Numbered from the stretch's first letter, positions 1-9,658 are shown. The stretch: 64,000 bases of DNA from Chitinophagaceae bacterium (GCA_014379345.1 JACMLY010000148.1:30858-94857); one strand, 5' to 3'. The notes: generated by a model not told the origin, from the sequence alone. Numbers and translations: made by a program.

Positions 1-1
1 C

Positions 2-1357
2 AGGGGAACGGATATAGTTCTTCATATTAATGAGGAGAGCCAGGAATTTTTAGAGGCAGACCGGATAAAGCGCATTCTCGAAAAATTCTGTCGCTTTCTG
101 CCTGTTCCGATTTTCTTTGAAGAAAATCAAATTAATAATACGCAGCCTGCCTGGACAAAAAAGCCGTCAGAATTGACTGCGGACGATTACAGGAACTTCT
201 ATAAAGAAATTTATCCTTTTCACGAGGCGCCATTGTTTTGGATACATCTGAATGTTGACTACCCGTTTAATTTAACCGGGATTTTGTATTTTCCGAAAAT
301 CAAGCAATCCTATGAAATACAGAAAGACAAAATTCAGCTCTACAGCAACCAGGTTTTTGTTACTGATGAAGTAAAGGACATTGTTCCGGAATTTCTTATG
401 TTGCTTCATGGGGTCATTGATTCTCCTGACATACCACTGAACGTTAGCCGCAGTTACTTACAGGGAGATCCGAATGTAAAGAAGATCAATAACCATATCA
501 CTAAAAAAGTGGCTGATAAGCTGGAAGAGATTTTCAACAAAGACAGAAAAGAGTTTGAAGAGAAATGGGAGAGCCTGGGTCTATTTGTGAAGTATGGCAT
601 GATGACAGATGACAAGTTTCTGGAAAAAGCAAACAAATTCCACGTGATGGAAAATGTGGATGGAGGTAAATTTTATACCTATGACGAATACAAGGAAGCC
701 GCCGGTGTGCTGCAAACAAACAAAGAAGGAAAGCTTGTAATACTGTATACAACAAACCCTGTGCAGCAGCATAGCTATATCCAGGCCGCCAAAACAAAAG
801 CGTATAAAGTAGTCAAGCTTGAAACTATTGTTGATGCGGCTTTTATCAACCAGATGGAAATGAAATGGGAAAATGTTCATTTTGTAAGGGTTGACGCTGA
901 CATCCCTGATAATTTGATCGACAAAGCAGAATTGGTTGAGAGTTTATTAAACAAAGAAGAAGAAGAAAAACTAAAGGGATTATTTAATTTTCAGGTTCCC
1001 GAGCTTCATGTAACAGTTGAGGTGAAAGGTCTTAGTTCAGAGGCACCGCCGGTTGTAGCTACAAGGCCTGAATTCATGAGGCGTATGAAGGATATGTCAT
1101 CGATGAGCGGTATGGGAAGCTTTTATGCAAATATGCCCGATGAAGTTACCCTGACGGTGAATGGCAATCATCCTATTTATCAAAAAATCTTAAAAGAGGA
1201 GGAGGCTGAAAAGCAACAGATGGAGGCGCGCAATCTTGCTGACCTGGCCTTGCTTTCTCAGGGATTACTGAAAGGAAGTGAGCTGACTTCTTTTATCAAT
1301 AGAAGCGTTGAATTGTTGGGAGGCGGGCAAAAAAGCAAAATTATTTTGGAAGCGTAA
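2..1357 (+). CDS. htpG: Chaperone HtpG (Hsp90), 3' part only
   Basis: This is the C-terminal part of the cytosolic Hsp90-family ATP-dependent chaperone. The reading frame is open from base 2, so the 5' end, including the N-terminal ATPase domain, lies outside the window. The visible part covers the middle domain, with the typical stretch GVIDSPDIPLNVSRSYLQ, and the C-terminal dimerisation domain, which ends in a segment resembling SELTSFINRSVELL as in other HtpGs. An internal TTG at 173 is not a real start, because the frame and the homology-like sequence continue upstream of it. A perfect hairpin with a T-rich tail follows the stop codon. The identification rests on the middle-domain motif and overall composition. 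Nothing suggests damage other than truncation by the window edge. Confidence 0.95.
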   Translation, partial: RGTDIVLHINEESQEFLEADRIKRILEKFCRFLPVPIFFEENQINNTQPAWTKKPSELTADDYRNFYKEIYPFHEAPLFWIHLNVDYPFNLTGILYFPKIKQSYEIQKDKIQLYSNQVFVTDEVKDIVPEFLMLLHGVIDSPDIPLNVSRSYLQGDPNVKKINNHITKKVADKLEEIFNKDRKEFEEKWESLGLFVKYGMMTDDKFLEKANKFHVMENVDGGKFYTYDEYKEAAGVLQTNKEGKLVILYTTNPVQQHSYIQAAKTKAYKVVKLETIVDAAFINQMEMKWENVHFVRVDADIPDNLIDKAELVESLLNKEEEEKLKGLFNFQVPELHVTVEVKGLSSEAPPVVATRPEFMRRMKDMSSMSGMGSFYANMPDEVTLTVNGNHPIYQKILKEEEAEKQQMEARNLADLALLSQGLLKGSELTSFINRSVELLGGGQKSKIILEA

Positions 1358-1377
1358 ATTATTGCAATAGCTCTTTC

Positions 1378-1419
1378 AATGGCCTTACAAAACACCCACT
1401 GTAAGGCCATTTCTCTTTT
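1378..1419 (+). terminator. Rho-independent terminator after htpG
   Basis: A perfect 11-bp inverted repeat (AATGGCCTTAC at 1378-1388, GTAAGGCCATT at 1401-1411) with a 12-nt loop is followed by a T-rich tract. It lies 20 bases after the htpG stop. The rest of the 296-base gap between htpG and recJ, which are convergent, shows no gene. Confidence 0.85.
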
Positions 1420-1653
1420 ATTGGAATGCAGATCCTATTGAGATCTAAAGAGAAGTTCATTCTCAGAACCTGGAAGCTTTTCTCATCTGCCTATCACTTC
1501 TCACCGCATGTTCCTTGGCGTGAGTAAAATAATTTATGCAAATCTCTTTTTTTATCATTATCGTCCATGACTGATATTAACCGATATTCCATGCAAAAGG
1601 AGTTTTTTTGTCTTCGTATTACCGGTTTTGACTGTAACGAGGTAGTCATTTTT

Positions 1654-3357
1654 TTACTCACTCAATCTTAGGTCAATTACCTTCATCTGCAAGTGGCATT
1701 GATTATTCCACTCATTTTCATCGAGTGTAAAAACAACATCCACCGGTTTTTGTAAATGAAGTAGATGAAATTTATCGGCCAGGCAAAAGCCTATACCGCT
1801 AAAAATAATATTACCTTTTCGCAATGAAAATTTAATGTGTTGATCTTTTACAATTTTCGAGTAACCCGAGTCAACAACATTTTTAGCTATGAAAATTGGC
1901 CGTAGATTATCCGGACCGAACGGTTCCATCTGGCAAACAATATTGTAGAAAGATTGTTTTAGATCCGAAAATTGTATTTCGGCATCTATCACTATTTCCG
2001 GCACCAATAATTCAGGTGTAATGGTGGCAGCAACTATTTCTTCAAATTTCAATTGAAAAGCCTTTACCTTATCCAGTTCAAGTGTCATCCCTGCTGCGTA
2101 AAAATGTCCTCCATAGCCTAATAACAGATCCTTGCATTGATGAATGGCTTCGTACACATTGAAGCCGGCCACGCTACGGGCAGATCCGGCAGCATAATCG
2201 CCAGATTGTGTAAGAACGATTGTGGGTCGGTAATACCTGTCTATAAGTCTGGAGGCCACAATGCCTACAACCCCTTTGTGCCAATGCGATTGAAATATAA
2301 CCGTGGATTTTCGATTTATCAGCTCTTCATTGTTCGATATCAGGTACAATGCTTCTTCGGTTATTGATTGATCTGCTTCCCTTCTGTCCGTGTTATCTTC
2401 ATGAAGCATTTCAGCATACAATAACGCCTCGTCAAATGTTTTTGCTACAAACATCTGAACGGCCTTGCGCGCATCATCCATACGGCCCGCGGCATTCACT
2501 CTCGGAGCGATCATGAATACCAGGTTATTGATATGAAGGTCTTTTTGTAATCCGCTTAATTGTTTCAAAGCTTTGATACCGTAATTGGGATTATCATTTG
2601 CCTTCTTTAACCCATAGTATGCCAAAATTCTATTCTCGCCGGTGATGGAAACAATATCGGCTGCAATCGCAGTCGCAACGAGATCTAAATACTCCAAAAT
2701 TTCACTATCGGGAAGTTTTAATCTCCGCGAAAGAGCCGTTATCAATTTAAACCCAACACCACATCCGCACAAGTCCCGGAATGGGTATGAACAGTCGCTT
2801 TGTTTAGGATTGAGAATGGCAATGGCCGGAGGTAAAATGACATCCGGCATATGATGATCGCATACAATGAAATCAATTTCAAGTCCTTTGGCATACTGTA
2901 TCAGATCAATCGATTTGATGCCACAATCGAGTGCTATGATGAGTGAGTATTCATTTTTTTTTGCGAAATCAATCCCGGCTTTTGAAACACCATATCCTTC
3001 CCTGTACCTGTGAGGAATGTAGAATTCAACCTTTTCGGCAGAATAATGTTTTTGAAGAAAATGTAACATGCATGCCACCGACGTTGTGCCGTCTACGTCA
3101 TAATCTCCAAACACAAGAATTCTTTCATGCGCATCGAACGCTTCCAAAATGCGTTGTACTGCTTTCTCCATGTCTTTCATCAGCCAGGGATCATGAAGCA
3201 TCTCCAACTGAGGTCTGAAAAACTTTTTAGATTCTTCAAAAGTTTCGATGTGACGCTGGGCCAATATTTTACAAATGATAGGGCTGATGTTGAGCGACTT
3301 CTGCAATGAAAGTACTTTTCCCCCGTCAGCCTCCAATATTTTCCAGCGTTTTTGCAT
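1654..3357 (-). CDS. recJ: Single-stranded-DNA-specific exonuclease RecJ
   Basis: RecJ is a 5'-3' single-strand DNA exonuclease that works in recombination repair (RecFOR pathway) and mismatch repair. The 567-aa product has the usual RecJ length and the DHH phosphoesterase motifs in order: DYDVDG at about residues 85-90, DHH at 167-169 (in CDHHMP), the PRVNAAGR segment at 285-292, and the DHHA1 motif with GGH at 416-418 (GYGGHFYAAG). These residues bind the two catalytic metal ions in the family. All appear intact. The gene follows the polyprenyl synthetase gene in the same direction with only 9 bases between them, so the two are probably co-transcribed. It converges on htpG. The ATG start places the N-terminus where RecJ proteins normally begin. 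Confidence 0.96.
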   Translation of the reverse strand: MQKRWKILEADGGKVLSLQKSLNISPIICKILAQRHIETFEESKKFFRPQLEMLHDPWLMKDMEKAVQRILEAFDAHERILVFGDYDVDGTTSVACMLHFLQKHYSAEKVEFYIPHRYREGYGVSKAGIDFAKKNEYSLIIALDCGIKSIDLIQYAKGLEIDFIVCDHHMPDVILPPAIAILNPKQSDCSYPFRDLCGCGVGFKLITALSRRLKLPDSEILEYLDLVATAIAADIVSITGENRILAYYGLKKANDNPNYGIKALKQLSGLQKDLHINNLVFMIAPRVNAAGRMDDARKAVQMFVAKTFDEALLYAEMLHEDNTDRREADQSITEEALYLISNNEELINRKSTVIFQSHWHKGVVGIVASRLIDRYYRPTIVLTQSGDYAAGSARSVAGFNVYEAIHQCKDLLLGYGGHFYAAGMTLELDKVKAFQLKFEEIVAATITPELLVPEIVIDAEIQFSDLKQSFYNIVCQMEPFGPDNLRPIFIAKNVVDSGYSKIVKDQHIKFSLRKGNIIFSGIGFCLADKFHLLHLQKPVDVVFTLDENEWNNQCHLQMKVIDLRLSE

Positions 3358-3366
3358 ATCGATCGA

Positions 3367-4329
3367 TCAGTATTTTCTATCCGTTGTATATCTTACCAGT
3401 TCTTCAAGGGCCGTTCGTACTTCCCGGTTCTCAAATTCGTTCAAAATATTTAAAGCCTCATCCCTGTATTTAACCATTTTTTGGTTTGTATACTCAATGC
3501 CGCCTGTGTTTTTTACAATGTTAATGACGTGTTTTACTTTCTCCTTGTCTTTATTTTGATTCTTAATAATGTAGATCATTTCCCTGCGCACTGGTTTTGT
3601 AACGGAATTGAGTGTGTATATCAATGGTAAGGTTAGTTTTTTTTCCTTTATGTCATTCCCTGTTGGTTTTCCCACCGAGTCATTCCCGTAATCGAATAAA
3701 TCATCCTTGATCTGAAAAGCAATCCCTACTTTTTCCCCGAATAACCGCATCTTTTCAGCAAGTTTTTCGTTTTGCGACGTTGAGTAAGAGCCGGCCGCGC
3801 AGGCAGAAGCCAGCAAGGAACCCGTTTTATTCTTAATGATCTCGAAATAAATATCTTCCTGAAGATTTAGGGTTCTCGATTTTTCTATCTGTAAAAGTTC
3901 ACCTTCACTCATTTGCCTCACTGCCTCTGAAAGTAACTGCAGAATGCGGAAATCGTCATGGTCCAGGGATAACAATAAGCCCTTTGCTAACAGATAGTCG
4001 CCAACCAAAACCGATACCTTTGTTTTCCATAGAGCATATGTAGAAAAAAAACCCCGTCTTTCCAGAGATTCATCTACTACATCGTCATGCACGAGAGTCG
4101 CTGTGTGAAGCAATTCAACAAGGGAGGCAGCCCGGTAAGTAGAGCTGTTTATGTCACCGAATAATTTGGCAGATAGTAAAACAAACATCGGGCGTAGTTG
4201 TTTCCCTTTGCGATTTACGATGAACCGCATGATGCGATCAAGCAGGGGCACCTGACTTTTGACTGCATCGCGAAATTCCTTTTCAAAGATGACCAATTCA
4301 TCTTCCAGTATTTGTTGGGATAGTTTCAT
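3367..4329 (-). CDS. Long-chain polyprenyl diphosphate synthase (IspB-like)
   Basis: This trans-prenyltransferase adds isopentenyl diphosphate units to farnesyl or geranylgeranyl diphosphate, making the side chain for menaquinone. The 320-aa product has both aspartate-rich motifs: DDVVD at residues 82-86 (HDDVVDESLERRG) and DDLFD at 209-213 (QIKDDLFDYGND). It also has the GKQLRP substrate-binding segment near residue 42. The chain length of the product cannot be read from the sequence with certainty. Menaquinone synthesis is supported elsewhere in the window by mqnD. It is divergent from the OmpA-family gene and lies immediately upstream of recJ on the minus strand. Confidence 0.93.
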   Translation of the reverse strand: MKLSQQILEDELVIFEKEFRDAVKSQVPLLDRIMRFIVNRKGKQLRPMFVLLSAKLFGDINSSTYRAASLVELLHTATLVHDDVVDESLERRGFFSTYALWKTKVSVLVGDYLLAKGLLLSLDHDDFRILQLLSEAVRQMSEGELLQIEKSRTLNLQEDIYFEIIKNKTGSLLASACAAGSYSTSQNEKLAEKMRLFGEKVGIAFQIKDDLFDYGNDSVGKPTGNDIKEKKLTLPLIYTLNSVTKPVRREMIYIIKNQNKDKEKVKHVINIVKNTGGIEYTNQKMVKYRDEALNILNEFENREVRTALEELVRYTTDRKY

Positions 4330-4454
4330 TCAGTTGATAGTGCGGCAAATTACTACTTTGCCTTTTATTAGCTGGCAAGATATTTTCATATGGGAATTTT
4401 GTCTCTGATGCCTGAAAGACTTTTAGTTATGCGCATGTGTGTTAGCTAAAAAAA

Positions 4455-4485
4455 TTTGGTATTTAGGTATCAATTGATATTTTTG
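4455..4485 (+). promoter_or_regulatory. Bacteroidota-type promoter of the OmpA-family gene
   Basis: TTTG at 4455-4458 is followed after exactly 19 bases by TATTTTTG at 4478-4485. This matches the known Bacteroidota primary sigma factor consensus TTTG-N19-21-TAnnTTTG. Transcription would start near 4492, giving a leader of about 45 nt before the ATG at 4536. It is the best promoter match seen in the window and agrees with the high expression usual for OmpA-like proteins. Confidence 0.8.
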
Positions 4486-4535
4486 CACCAGTTGCGAACA
4501 AATCGTATTCTTAATCTATCACATAAATTTTAGTT

Positions 4536-6182
4536 ATGGCAAGCAAAAAGTACACAAAATTGTTAATCGGCTTACTCTTCCTGTTCGTGTCGAGCGCGTT
4601 TGCCCAAGACCCCAGCGGCTACAGCGTACAGGATTCCTCTGTTATACCGGCCAAACGACTACCTCAACACACTGAATTCATGGCAAATAACCAGGCATTC
4701 CCTGCAAAGCCACGTAATATGTGGGAGATAGGGGTTAAAGGCGGCTTGTTTAATGTATCGGGCGATGTGAGATCCCGCTTATTCACTCCGGGAGTAGGGT
4801 TACATGTAAGGAAGGCTTTGGGATATGTTTTCTCACTAAGAGGAGAGTATACGTTGGGTTTTGCCAAAGGACTTAATTTTAGTTCTTCATCCAGCTATTC
4901 TAAAAATCGTGCATGGAATGGATACAACTCCGCTAATCCTACAAATAGGGTTTATTATAACTACAGGGCAAGAGTTTCTGAATTATCTCTGCAGGGTGTT
5001 GTAACCTTGACAAATATTCGTTTTCATAAAGCCAAGTCTGGATTTAATATTTATGGATTGGCAGGGGTAGGAGGAATGATCTACAATACCAAGATCAATG
5101 CACGTGATGGCGCTAATCAACCTTACAATTTTAACAGCATAACTATACCGAACACTTATTCTAATAGAAAGGATATCAAAGATGCCCTGAAAAGCCTGAT
5201 GGATGATACGTACGAAACATTGCGTGAGGAAGATGGAACACAACCTAAAATGTTTCAGGAGCCTTTCAAACCGACTTTTGTGATGGGTGCAGGTGTCCAG
5301 TTCAAACTCTCTAATAGGGTAAACCTGGCTCTGGAAGATAAATTTTCTATTACCAAAACTGATTTGATAGATGGTCAGCAGTGGCAGGAAAACGGACCAG
5401 GAGTACAAACTGCTCAAACCCGTGATTATGATTCTTACAATTTCTTGTCTTTAGGGTTGAATTTTAATTTGGGAGGAAAGGCTGTTCAACCACTTTGGTG
5501 GCTGAATCCGCTTGATTATGCTTATAACGAAATCAATAAACCTAACCACATGAAGCTTCCAAAACCTATTTTGGATGACGCTGATGGCGATGGTGTAACT
5601 GATCAATTCGATAACGAGCCTAACACTCCGGCCGGAACACCTGTTGATACTCATGGTGTTAGCCGCGATACTGACGGTGATGGCGTTCCAGATTCTAAAG
5701 ATAAAGAACTCATTACACCAACAATATGCCAACCAGTCGATGCTGATGGCGTTGGTAAGTGTCCGGATCCTTCATGTTGCGATTCATTGCGTGCATTGAT
5801 TGAGCAGGGTGGTATCAGAGGTGCTTGTAATATAGGTGACCTTCCGAGCATCACCTTCAGCGGCAGAACTGTTTCACTGAGCAATGATGCCAGAGCATTG
5901 TTAGCAAGTGTTGCACAGAAGATTCGTGATAATGCAGCTTGTAAGATAGCAGTCATGGGATATTGCTCATCGAGCAAATCTGAACAACAATTGAGCTGGG
6001 ATAGGGTAAATTCAGTAATTAATTACCTGATTGAAAAAGAAGGTATTGGAGCTGATCGCTTTATCTTTAAATATGGCCAGGAAGGTGGCGATTGCAATAC
6101 GGTTGACCTGAGAGACGGGACAAACGAAGAAGGACCGACAACGGTTCCTGCTCCGCATCCGAACCTCAGACGCAGAGGATAA
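4536..6182 (+). CDS. OmpA-family outer membrane protein with calcium-binding-type repeats
   Basis: The 548-aa product has a signal peptide (cleavage after about residue 23, SSAFA|QD). A long beta-barrel-like region of about 300 residues with alternating aromatic strands follows. Next come thrombospondin type 3-like Asp-rich repeats (DADGDGVTDQFDNEP, DTDGDGVPDSKDKE, roughly residues 345-395). The C-terminal OmpA-like domain spans about residues 430-525 and has the LSWDRVNSVINYL segment, the counterpart of the peptidoglycan-binding helix. Such proteins link the outer membrane to peptidoglycan. Two cysteine pairs occur around the repeat-OmpA junction. The gene stands alone between a strong promoter and a strong terminator, so it is probably monocistronic and well expressed. 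Confidence 0.9.
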   Translation: MASKKYTKLLIGLLFLFVSSAFAQDPSGYSVQDSSVIPAKRLPQHTEFMANNQAFPAKPRNMWEIGVKGGLFNVSGDVRSRLFTPGVGLHVRKALGYVFSLRGEYTLGFAKGLNFSSSSSYSKNRAWNGYNSANPTNRVYYNYRARVSELSLQGVVTLTNIRFHKAKSGFNIYGLAGVGGMIYNTKINARDGANQPYNFNSITIPNTYSNRKDIKDALKSLMDDTYETLREEDGTQPKMFQEPFKPTFVMGAGVQFKLSNRVNLALEDKFSITKTDLIDGQQWQENGPGVQTAQTRDYDSYNFLSLGLNFNLGGKAVQPLWWLNPLDYAYNEINKPNHMKLPKPILDDADGDGVTDQFDNEPNTPAGTPVDTHGVSRDTDGDGVPDSKDKELITPTICQPVDADGVGKCPDPSCCDSLRALIEQGGIRGACNIGDLPSITFSGRTVSLSNDARALLASVAQKIRDNAACKIAVMGYCSSSKSEQQLSWDRVNSVINYLIEKEGIGADRFIFKYGQEGGDCNTVDLRDGTNEEGPTTVPAPHPNLRRRG

Positions 6183-6202
6183 TAATTCTGATATATTTAA
6201 TC

Positions 6203-6229
6203 AAAACCCCCCGCCTCGCGGGGGGTTTT
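6203..6229 (+). terminator. Rho-independent terminator after the OmpA-family gene
   Basis: A perfect 12-bp stem (AAAACCCCCCGC at 6203-6214, GCGGGGGGTTTT at 6218-6229) with a 3-nt loop ends in a T run. It lies 20 bases after the stop codon. The A-rich left arm means it could also act from the other strand, but no minus-strand gene ends here. Confidence 0.92.
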
Positions 6230-6311
6230 ATATTTTAATTAACCCCTTGATTTTGTTATACTCAATCTATCCTTACATATTTGCCGGTAAAACCTTAATT
6301 TTGCCATCTTT

Positions 6312-7127
6312 ATGAGAATAGCCCTTGTCGCTTTCCTTATTGTTTTCAGTGTAGCATCCTGCTCGAAGTTTGCCAAAGTTCAAAAGAGTACCGATTACGA
6401 GTATAAACTCAGGATGGCGGAGAAGTATTATATTCAAAAGAAGTATAATAATGCCCAGATGCTATATGAAGAACTTTTTCCCATTTACAAAGGCGATCCT
6501 AAGTTTGAGGATATATTCTATAAATATGCCTATTGCTCCTACTATCTGAAAGACTGGCTGCAGGCTGAAAACCTTTTCAAACAGTTTGTAGAAGTGTTTC
6601 CTTCAAGTCCAAAGGCTGAAGAGATGGAATATATGCGTGCGTATACCTATTTCAAGCAGTCTCCTAAAATGGAGTTGGATCAAACGAATACAGCCAAGGC
6701 GATTGGGCTGATGCAAACATTTATCAATACTCATCCGGGTTCTGCGAAGATAAAAGAGGCAACAGGTATTATTGACCAGCTACGTGCAAAACTTGAAGTG
6801 AAAGATTATAACAACGCGCAGTTGTATTATAACATGGGCCATTACAGGGCCGCCGCGATAGCATACAGCAGTCTCATGAACGATTTTCCCGATTCTCAAA
6901 AAAGCGATGAGTATAAATTGCAAGTCATAAAATCTTATTATCTCTATGCTAACAACAGCGTAGATGAAAAGAAAGCCGCGAGATATGAGCAGGTAATTAC
7001 AGAATGTAATGATTTTGCCGATCGATTTCCTGAAAGCAAACTGACTACCGAGGTACAACGTTATTCAAACTTATCCCAAAATAATATTAAAGCAATCCAA
7101 AATGAGCAGGTTAAGACGACAAATTAG
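6312..7127 (+). CDS. bamD: Outer membrane assembly lipoprotein BamD
   Basis: BamD is the essential lipoprotein partner of BamA in folding beta-barrel proteins into the outer membrane. The 271-aa product starts with a lipoprotein signal peptide with its lipobox cysteine at about residue 17 (SVASCSKF). It then shows tetratricopeptide-like helical repeats with the typical YfiO pattern: YxxAxxLFxxFxxxFPxSPxAEEMEY, then a second pair containing YRAAAIAYSSLMNDFPDSQKSDE in two parts. Length and organisation are as expected for Bacteroidota BamD. Its last 26 bases overlap the start of rpoZ in another frame, so the two are translationally close and certainly co-transcribed. Confidence 0.92.
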   Translation: MRIALVAFLIVFSVASCSKFAKVQKSTDYEYKLRMAEKYYIQKKYNNAQMLYEELFPIYKGDPKFEDIFYKYAYCSYYLKDWLQAENLFKQFVEVFPSSPKAEEMEYMRAYTYFKQSPKMELDQTNTAKAIGLMQTFINTHPGSAKIKEATGIIDQLRAKLEVKDYNNAQLYYNMGHYRAAAIAYSSLMNDFPDSQKSDEYKLQVIKSYYLYANNSVDEKKAARYEQVITECNDFADRFPESKLTTEVQRYSNLSQNNIKAIQNEQVKTTN

Positions 7128-7443
7128 TGCCAATACCGCAAACACGGCTGAAACAAAGGATCTCAACGTGATCAAAAGAAAAACCGGCAATGTATACGAG
7201 TCAATTGCAATCATCGCCAAAAGAGCTAACCAGATCAATATCTCTTTGAAGGAAGAATTACATAATAAGCTGGAAGAATTTGCAAGTCATACCGATAGCC
7301 TGGAAGAAATTCACGAGAACAAGGAGCAGATCGAAATTTCGAGGGCATACGAAAGAATGCCCAATCCTGCGTTATTAGCTACGCAGGAATTCCTGGAAGA
7401 TAAAATCTATTATCGTAAGAACGAAGATGATCTGTTCAGTTGA
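7102..7443 (+). CDS. rpoZ: DNA-directed RNA polymerase omega subunit (Bacteroidota type)
   Basis: This small subunit helps assemble and stabilise RNA polymerase. The 113-aa product has the Rpb6/omega-like core seen in Bacteroidota, with VYESIAIIAKRANQI near residues 33-47 and the C-terminal region containing YERMPNPALLATQEF. The position between bamD and coaBC is the usual one in this phylum. The ATG at 7102 makes a 26-base overlap with bamD. No later ATG fits the conserved part, so the overlap is probably real. A terminator follows directly. Confidence 0.9.
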   Translation: MSRLRRQISANTANTAETKDLNVIKRKTGNVYESIAIIAKRANQINISLKEELHNKLEEFASHTDSLEEIHENKEQIEISRAYERMPNPALLATQEFLEDKIYYRKNEDDLFS

Positions 7444-7469
7444 TGAGAGGTGTTTCAAAAAAATGTTTC

Positions 7470-7497
7470 GGCGGCAGTGTTCACTGCCGCCTTTTTT
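7470..7497 (+). terminator. Rho-independent terminator between rpoZ and coaBC
   Basis: A perfect 10-bp stem (GGCGGCAGTG at 7470-7479, CACTGCCGCC at 7482-7491) with a 2-nt loop is followed by six T residues. It should end the bamD-rpoZ transcript, so coaBC probably needs its own promoter or read-through. No good promoter match was found in the short gap that follows. Confidence 0.9.
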
Positions 7498-7542
7498 GTT
7501 TAGTTGCCCTTCTTTTTTTCAAGGAGAAAACACTTAATTTTA

Positions 7543-8745
7543 ATGATGTTTCAGGATAAAAAAATTGTACTGGCCATCACAGGTAGTATTGCTGCCTATA
7601 AATCTATTTTATTGATAAGGCTTCTTGTTAAAGCCGGGGCCGGGGTAAAAGTTGTAATGACGCCTGCGGCGAAAGATTTTGTGTCGCCGCTTACCCTGTC
7701 TACCTTATCGAAAAATCCTGTCTTGTCGGACTTGTTCAATAATGACTCCTGGTCGAATCATGTGATGCTGGGGCGATGGGCCGATGTAATGGTTGTGGCT
7801 CCGTTGAGCTGTAATACACTCGGTAAGATGGCTCATGGGTTGTGCGATAATATGCTTTTAGCTACTTACCTGTCTGCTACATGCCCCGTAGTACATGCTC
7901 CGGCTATGGACGAAGATATGTGGCATCATCCATCAACAAAATTGAATCTGCAAAAATTAGAATCCTTTGGAAATAAAATTATTCCGGTTGAAAAAGGAGA
8001 GCTTGCCAGTGGATTGTACGGTGATGGAAGAATGGCCGAGCCTGAAACAATCGTATCATTTATTGCAGAAAATTTTTTTTTAAAAAAAGACCTGGCGGGG
8101 AAAAAAGTTCTCGTAACGGCAGGGCCCACGTTCGAACCTATCGACCCGGTCCGTTTTATTGGAAATCATTCATCAGGCAAGATGGGTGTTGCCATTTGCC
8201 GTGAACTAGCCAGTCGGGGCGCCGAAGTACATTTGATCCTGGGCCCTTCCTCGATGCATGTGGATGACGAACGGATCCACATCCATAAGGTTCAGACCGC
8301 TGAGCAGATGTATCAAGCCTCTTTAAAGATTTTTCCTCAAGCCGATATTGCGATCATGTCGGCGGCGGTTGCGGATTATACGCCGGTGAGTACTCAACTC
8401 GAAAAAATAAAAAAGACTTCTGACACCTTCACCGTGGAACTGACAAAAACCAAAGACATCCTTAAAAGCCTGGGTGAAAAAAAATACAACGGACAAATCC
8501 TGGTGGGCTTTGCGCTCGAAACAACAAATGAGCGAGAATATGCTTTAAATAAGCTTAAAAATAAAAACGCAGATATGGTCGTACTGAATTCTTTGAATGA
8601 TGAGGGCGCCGGATTCGGTTACGACACTAATAAAATCACAATTTTTGAGAAAAACGGTAAGGAGATTTCCTACGAGAGAAAGCCGAAGCAACAAGTGGCC
8701 AAAGATATCGTTGATAGAATTGTAAATATGTTGTATGCCAAGTAA
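7543..8745 (+). CDS. coaBC: Bifunctional CoaBC (phosphopantothenoylcysteine synthetase/decarboxylase)
   Basis: CoaBC carries out two consecutive steps of coenzyme A synthesis. The CoaB half joins cysteine to 4'-phosphopantothenate and the CoaC half decarboxylates the product using FMN. The 400-aa product has the CoaC flavoprotein domain first (GSIAAYK at about residues 14-20, the SNHVMLGRWAD histidine region, PAMDEDMW). The CoaB domain follows from about residue 190 (VLVTAGPTFEPIDPVRFIGN, SSGKMG, AAVADY). Start chosen at ATG 7543 (or 7546) because the conserved sequence begins there. An in-frame TTG at 7504 would only add an unconserved Ser/Phe-rich stretch. The PAMN motif of CoaC reads PAMD here. 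The 3' end overlaps the next gene by 11 bases. Confidence 0.95.
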   Translation: MMFQDKKIVLAITGSIAAYKSILLIRLLVKAGAGVKVVMTPAAKDFVSPLTLSTLSKNPVLSDLFNNDSWSNHVMLGRWADVMVVAPLSCNTLGKMAHGLCDNMLLATYLSATCPVVHAPAMDEDMWHHPSTKLNLQKLESFGNKIIPVEKGELASGLYGDGRMAEPETIVSFIAENFFLKKDLAGKKVLVTAGPTFEPIDPVRFIGNHSSGKMGVAICRELASRGAEVHLILGPSSMHVDDERIHIHKVQTAEQMYQASLKIFPQADIAIMSAAVADYTPVSTQLEKIKKTSDTFTVELTKTKDILKSLGEKKYNGQILVGFALETTNEREYALNKLKNKNADMVVLNSLNDEGAGFGYDTNKITIFEKNGKEISYERKPKQQVAKDIVDRIVNMLYAK

Positions 8746-9658
8746 AGCGCTATTTTTTCTATTTGTCCTTTCAGGATCCTGGCTAATACTTCCCGCACAG
8801 GAGATCCAGGCCCGGATCACCATCAATTCAAGCCGGATTAGCTCTCAGGTAGACAAAAAAGTTTTTCAGACATTGCAAACAGCGCTGCATAATTTTCTTA
8901 ATAACCGGAAATGGACTACGGAAGCATTCCAGGCAAACGAGAAAATCAATTGCAATTTCTTGCTGAATATTACCCAGGCAACAGATGCTAATATTTATAA
9001 AGCATCATTGACCATCCAGGCTGCCCGACCTGTTTATAACACTTCGTATGAAACCCCATTGATCAATTTTATGGATGAGGCTCTTACATTTAAATATGTG
9101 GAATACCAGCCTATTGAATTTAATGAGAATAGAATAGGCGGATCGGATGCATTGGCTTCAAATCTTTCGGCAACATTCGCCTTTTATATTTATATCATTT
9201 TAGGACTTGATTATGATTCATTCACTTTGCGTGGCGGTGATGCCTTTTTTCAAAAGGCACAGAATGTCGTAAATAATTCTCCCGAAGGCAGAGATGTTTC
9301 GGGATGGAGGGCCTTTGATGGACTGCGTAATAGGTACTGGTTAATGGAAAACCTCACCAATAACCGCTATGCCCTGATACATGACGCATTATACAGTTAC
9401 TACCGACTGGGAATGGATTTCATGTATGAGAATGAAACAGCCGCAAGAACAGCTATCATGAACACCATTAGTTTATTGAATACAGTGAATAACGATATTC
9501 CAAATTCGATGATCATTCCCTTCTTCTTTCAGGGCAAGGCCAATGAAATTGTTCGTGTGTTTAAAAAAGCGCCTCCTGAAGAAAAAAAACAAGCTCAGGA
9601 AATGCTGGTTAAGCTCGATATCACCAATGCCAATCTGTATAAACAGGAATTGAGATGA
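8735..9658 (+). CDS. porD: DUF4835 family protein (PorD, T9SS-associated)
   Basis: The 307-aa product has a signal peptide (cleavage after LILPA|QEIQ) and matches the Bacteroidota DUF4835 family by several features. These are the RITINSSRISSQVDKKVFQ opening of the mature protein, the aromatic YVEYQPIEFNEN segment, and the central region with FYIYIILGLDYDSF and GWRAFDGLRNRYWL. The family member PorD is linked to type IX secretion and gliding. T9SS cargo proteins occur elsewhere in this window, so the system is present. The gene overlaps coaBC by 11 bases and the following gene by 4, forming a tight operon. The exact role of PorD is not settled. Confidence 0.88.
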   Translation: MPSKALFFLFVLSGSWLILPAQEIQARITINSSRISSQVDKKVFQTLQTALHNFLNNRKWTTEAFQANEKINCNFLLNITQATDANIYKASLTIQAARPVYNTSYETPLINFMDEALTFKYVEYQPIEFNENRIGGSDALASNLSATFAFYIYIILGLDYDSFTLRGGDAFFQKAQNVVNNSPEGRDVSGWRAFDGLRNRYWLMENLTNNRYALIHDALYSYYRLGMDFMYENETAARTAIMNTISLLNTVNNDIPNSMIIPFFFQGKANEIVRVFKKAPPEEKKQAQEMLVKLDITNANLYKQELR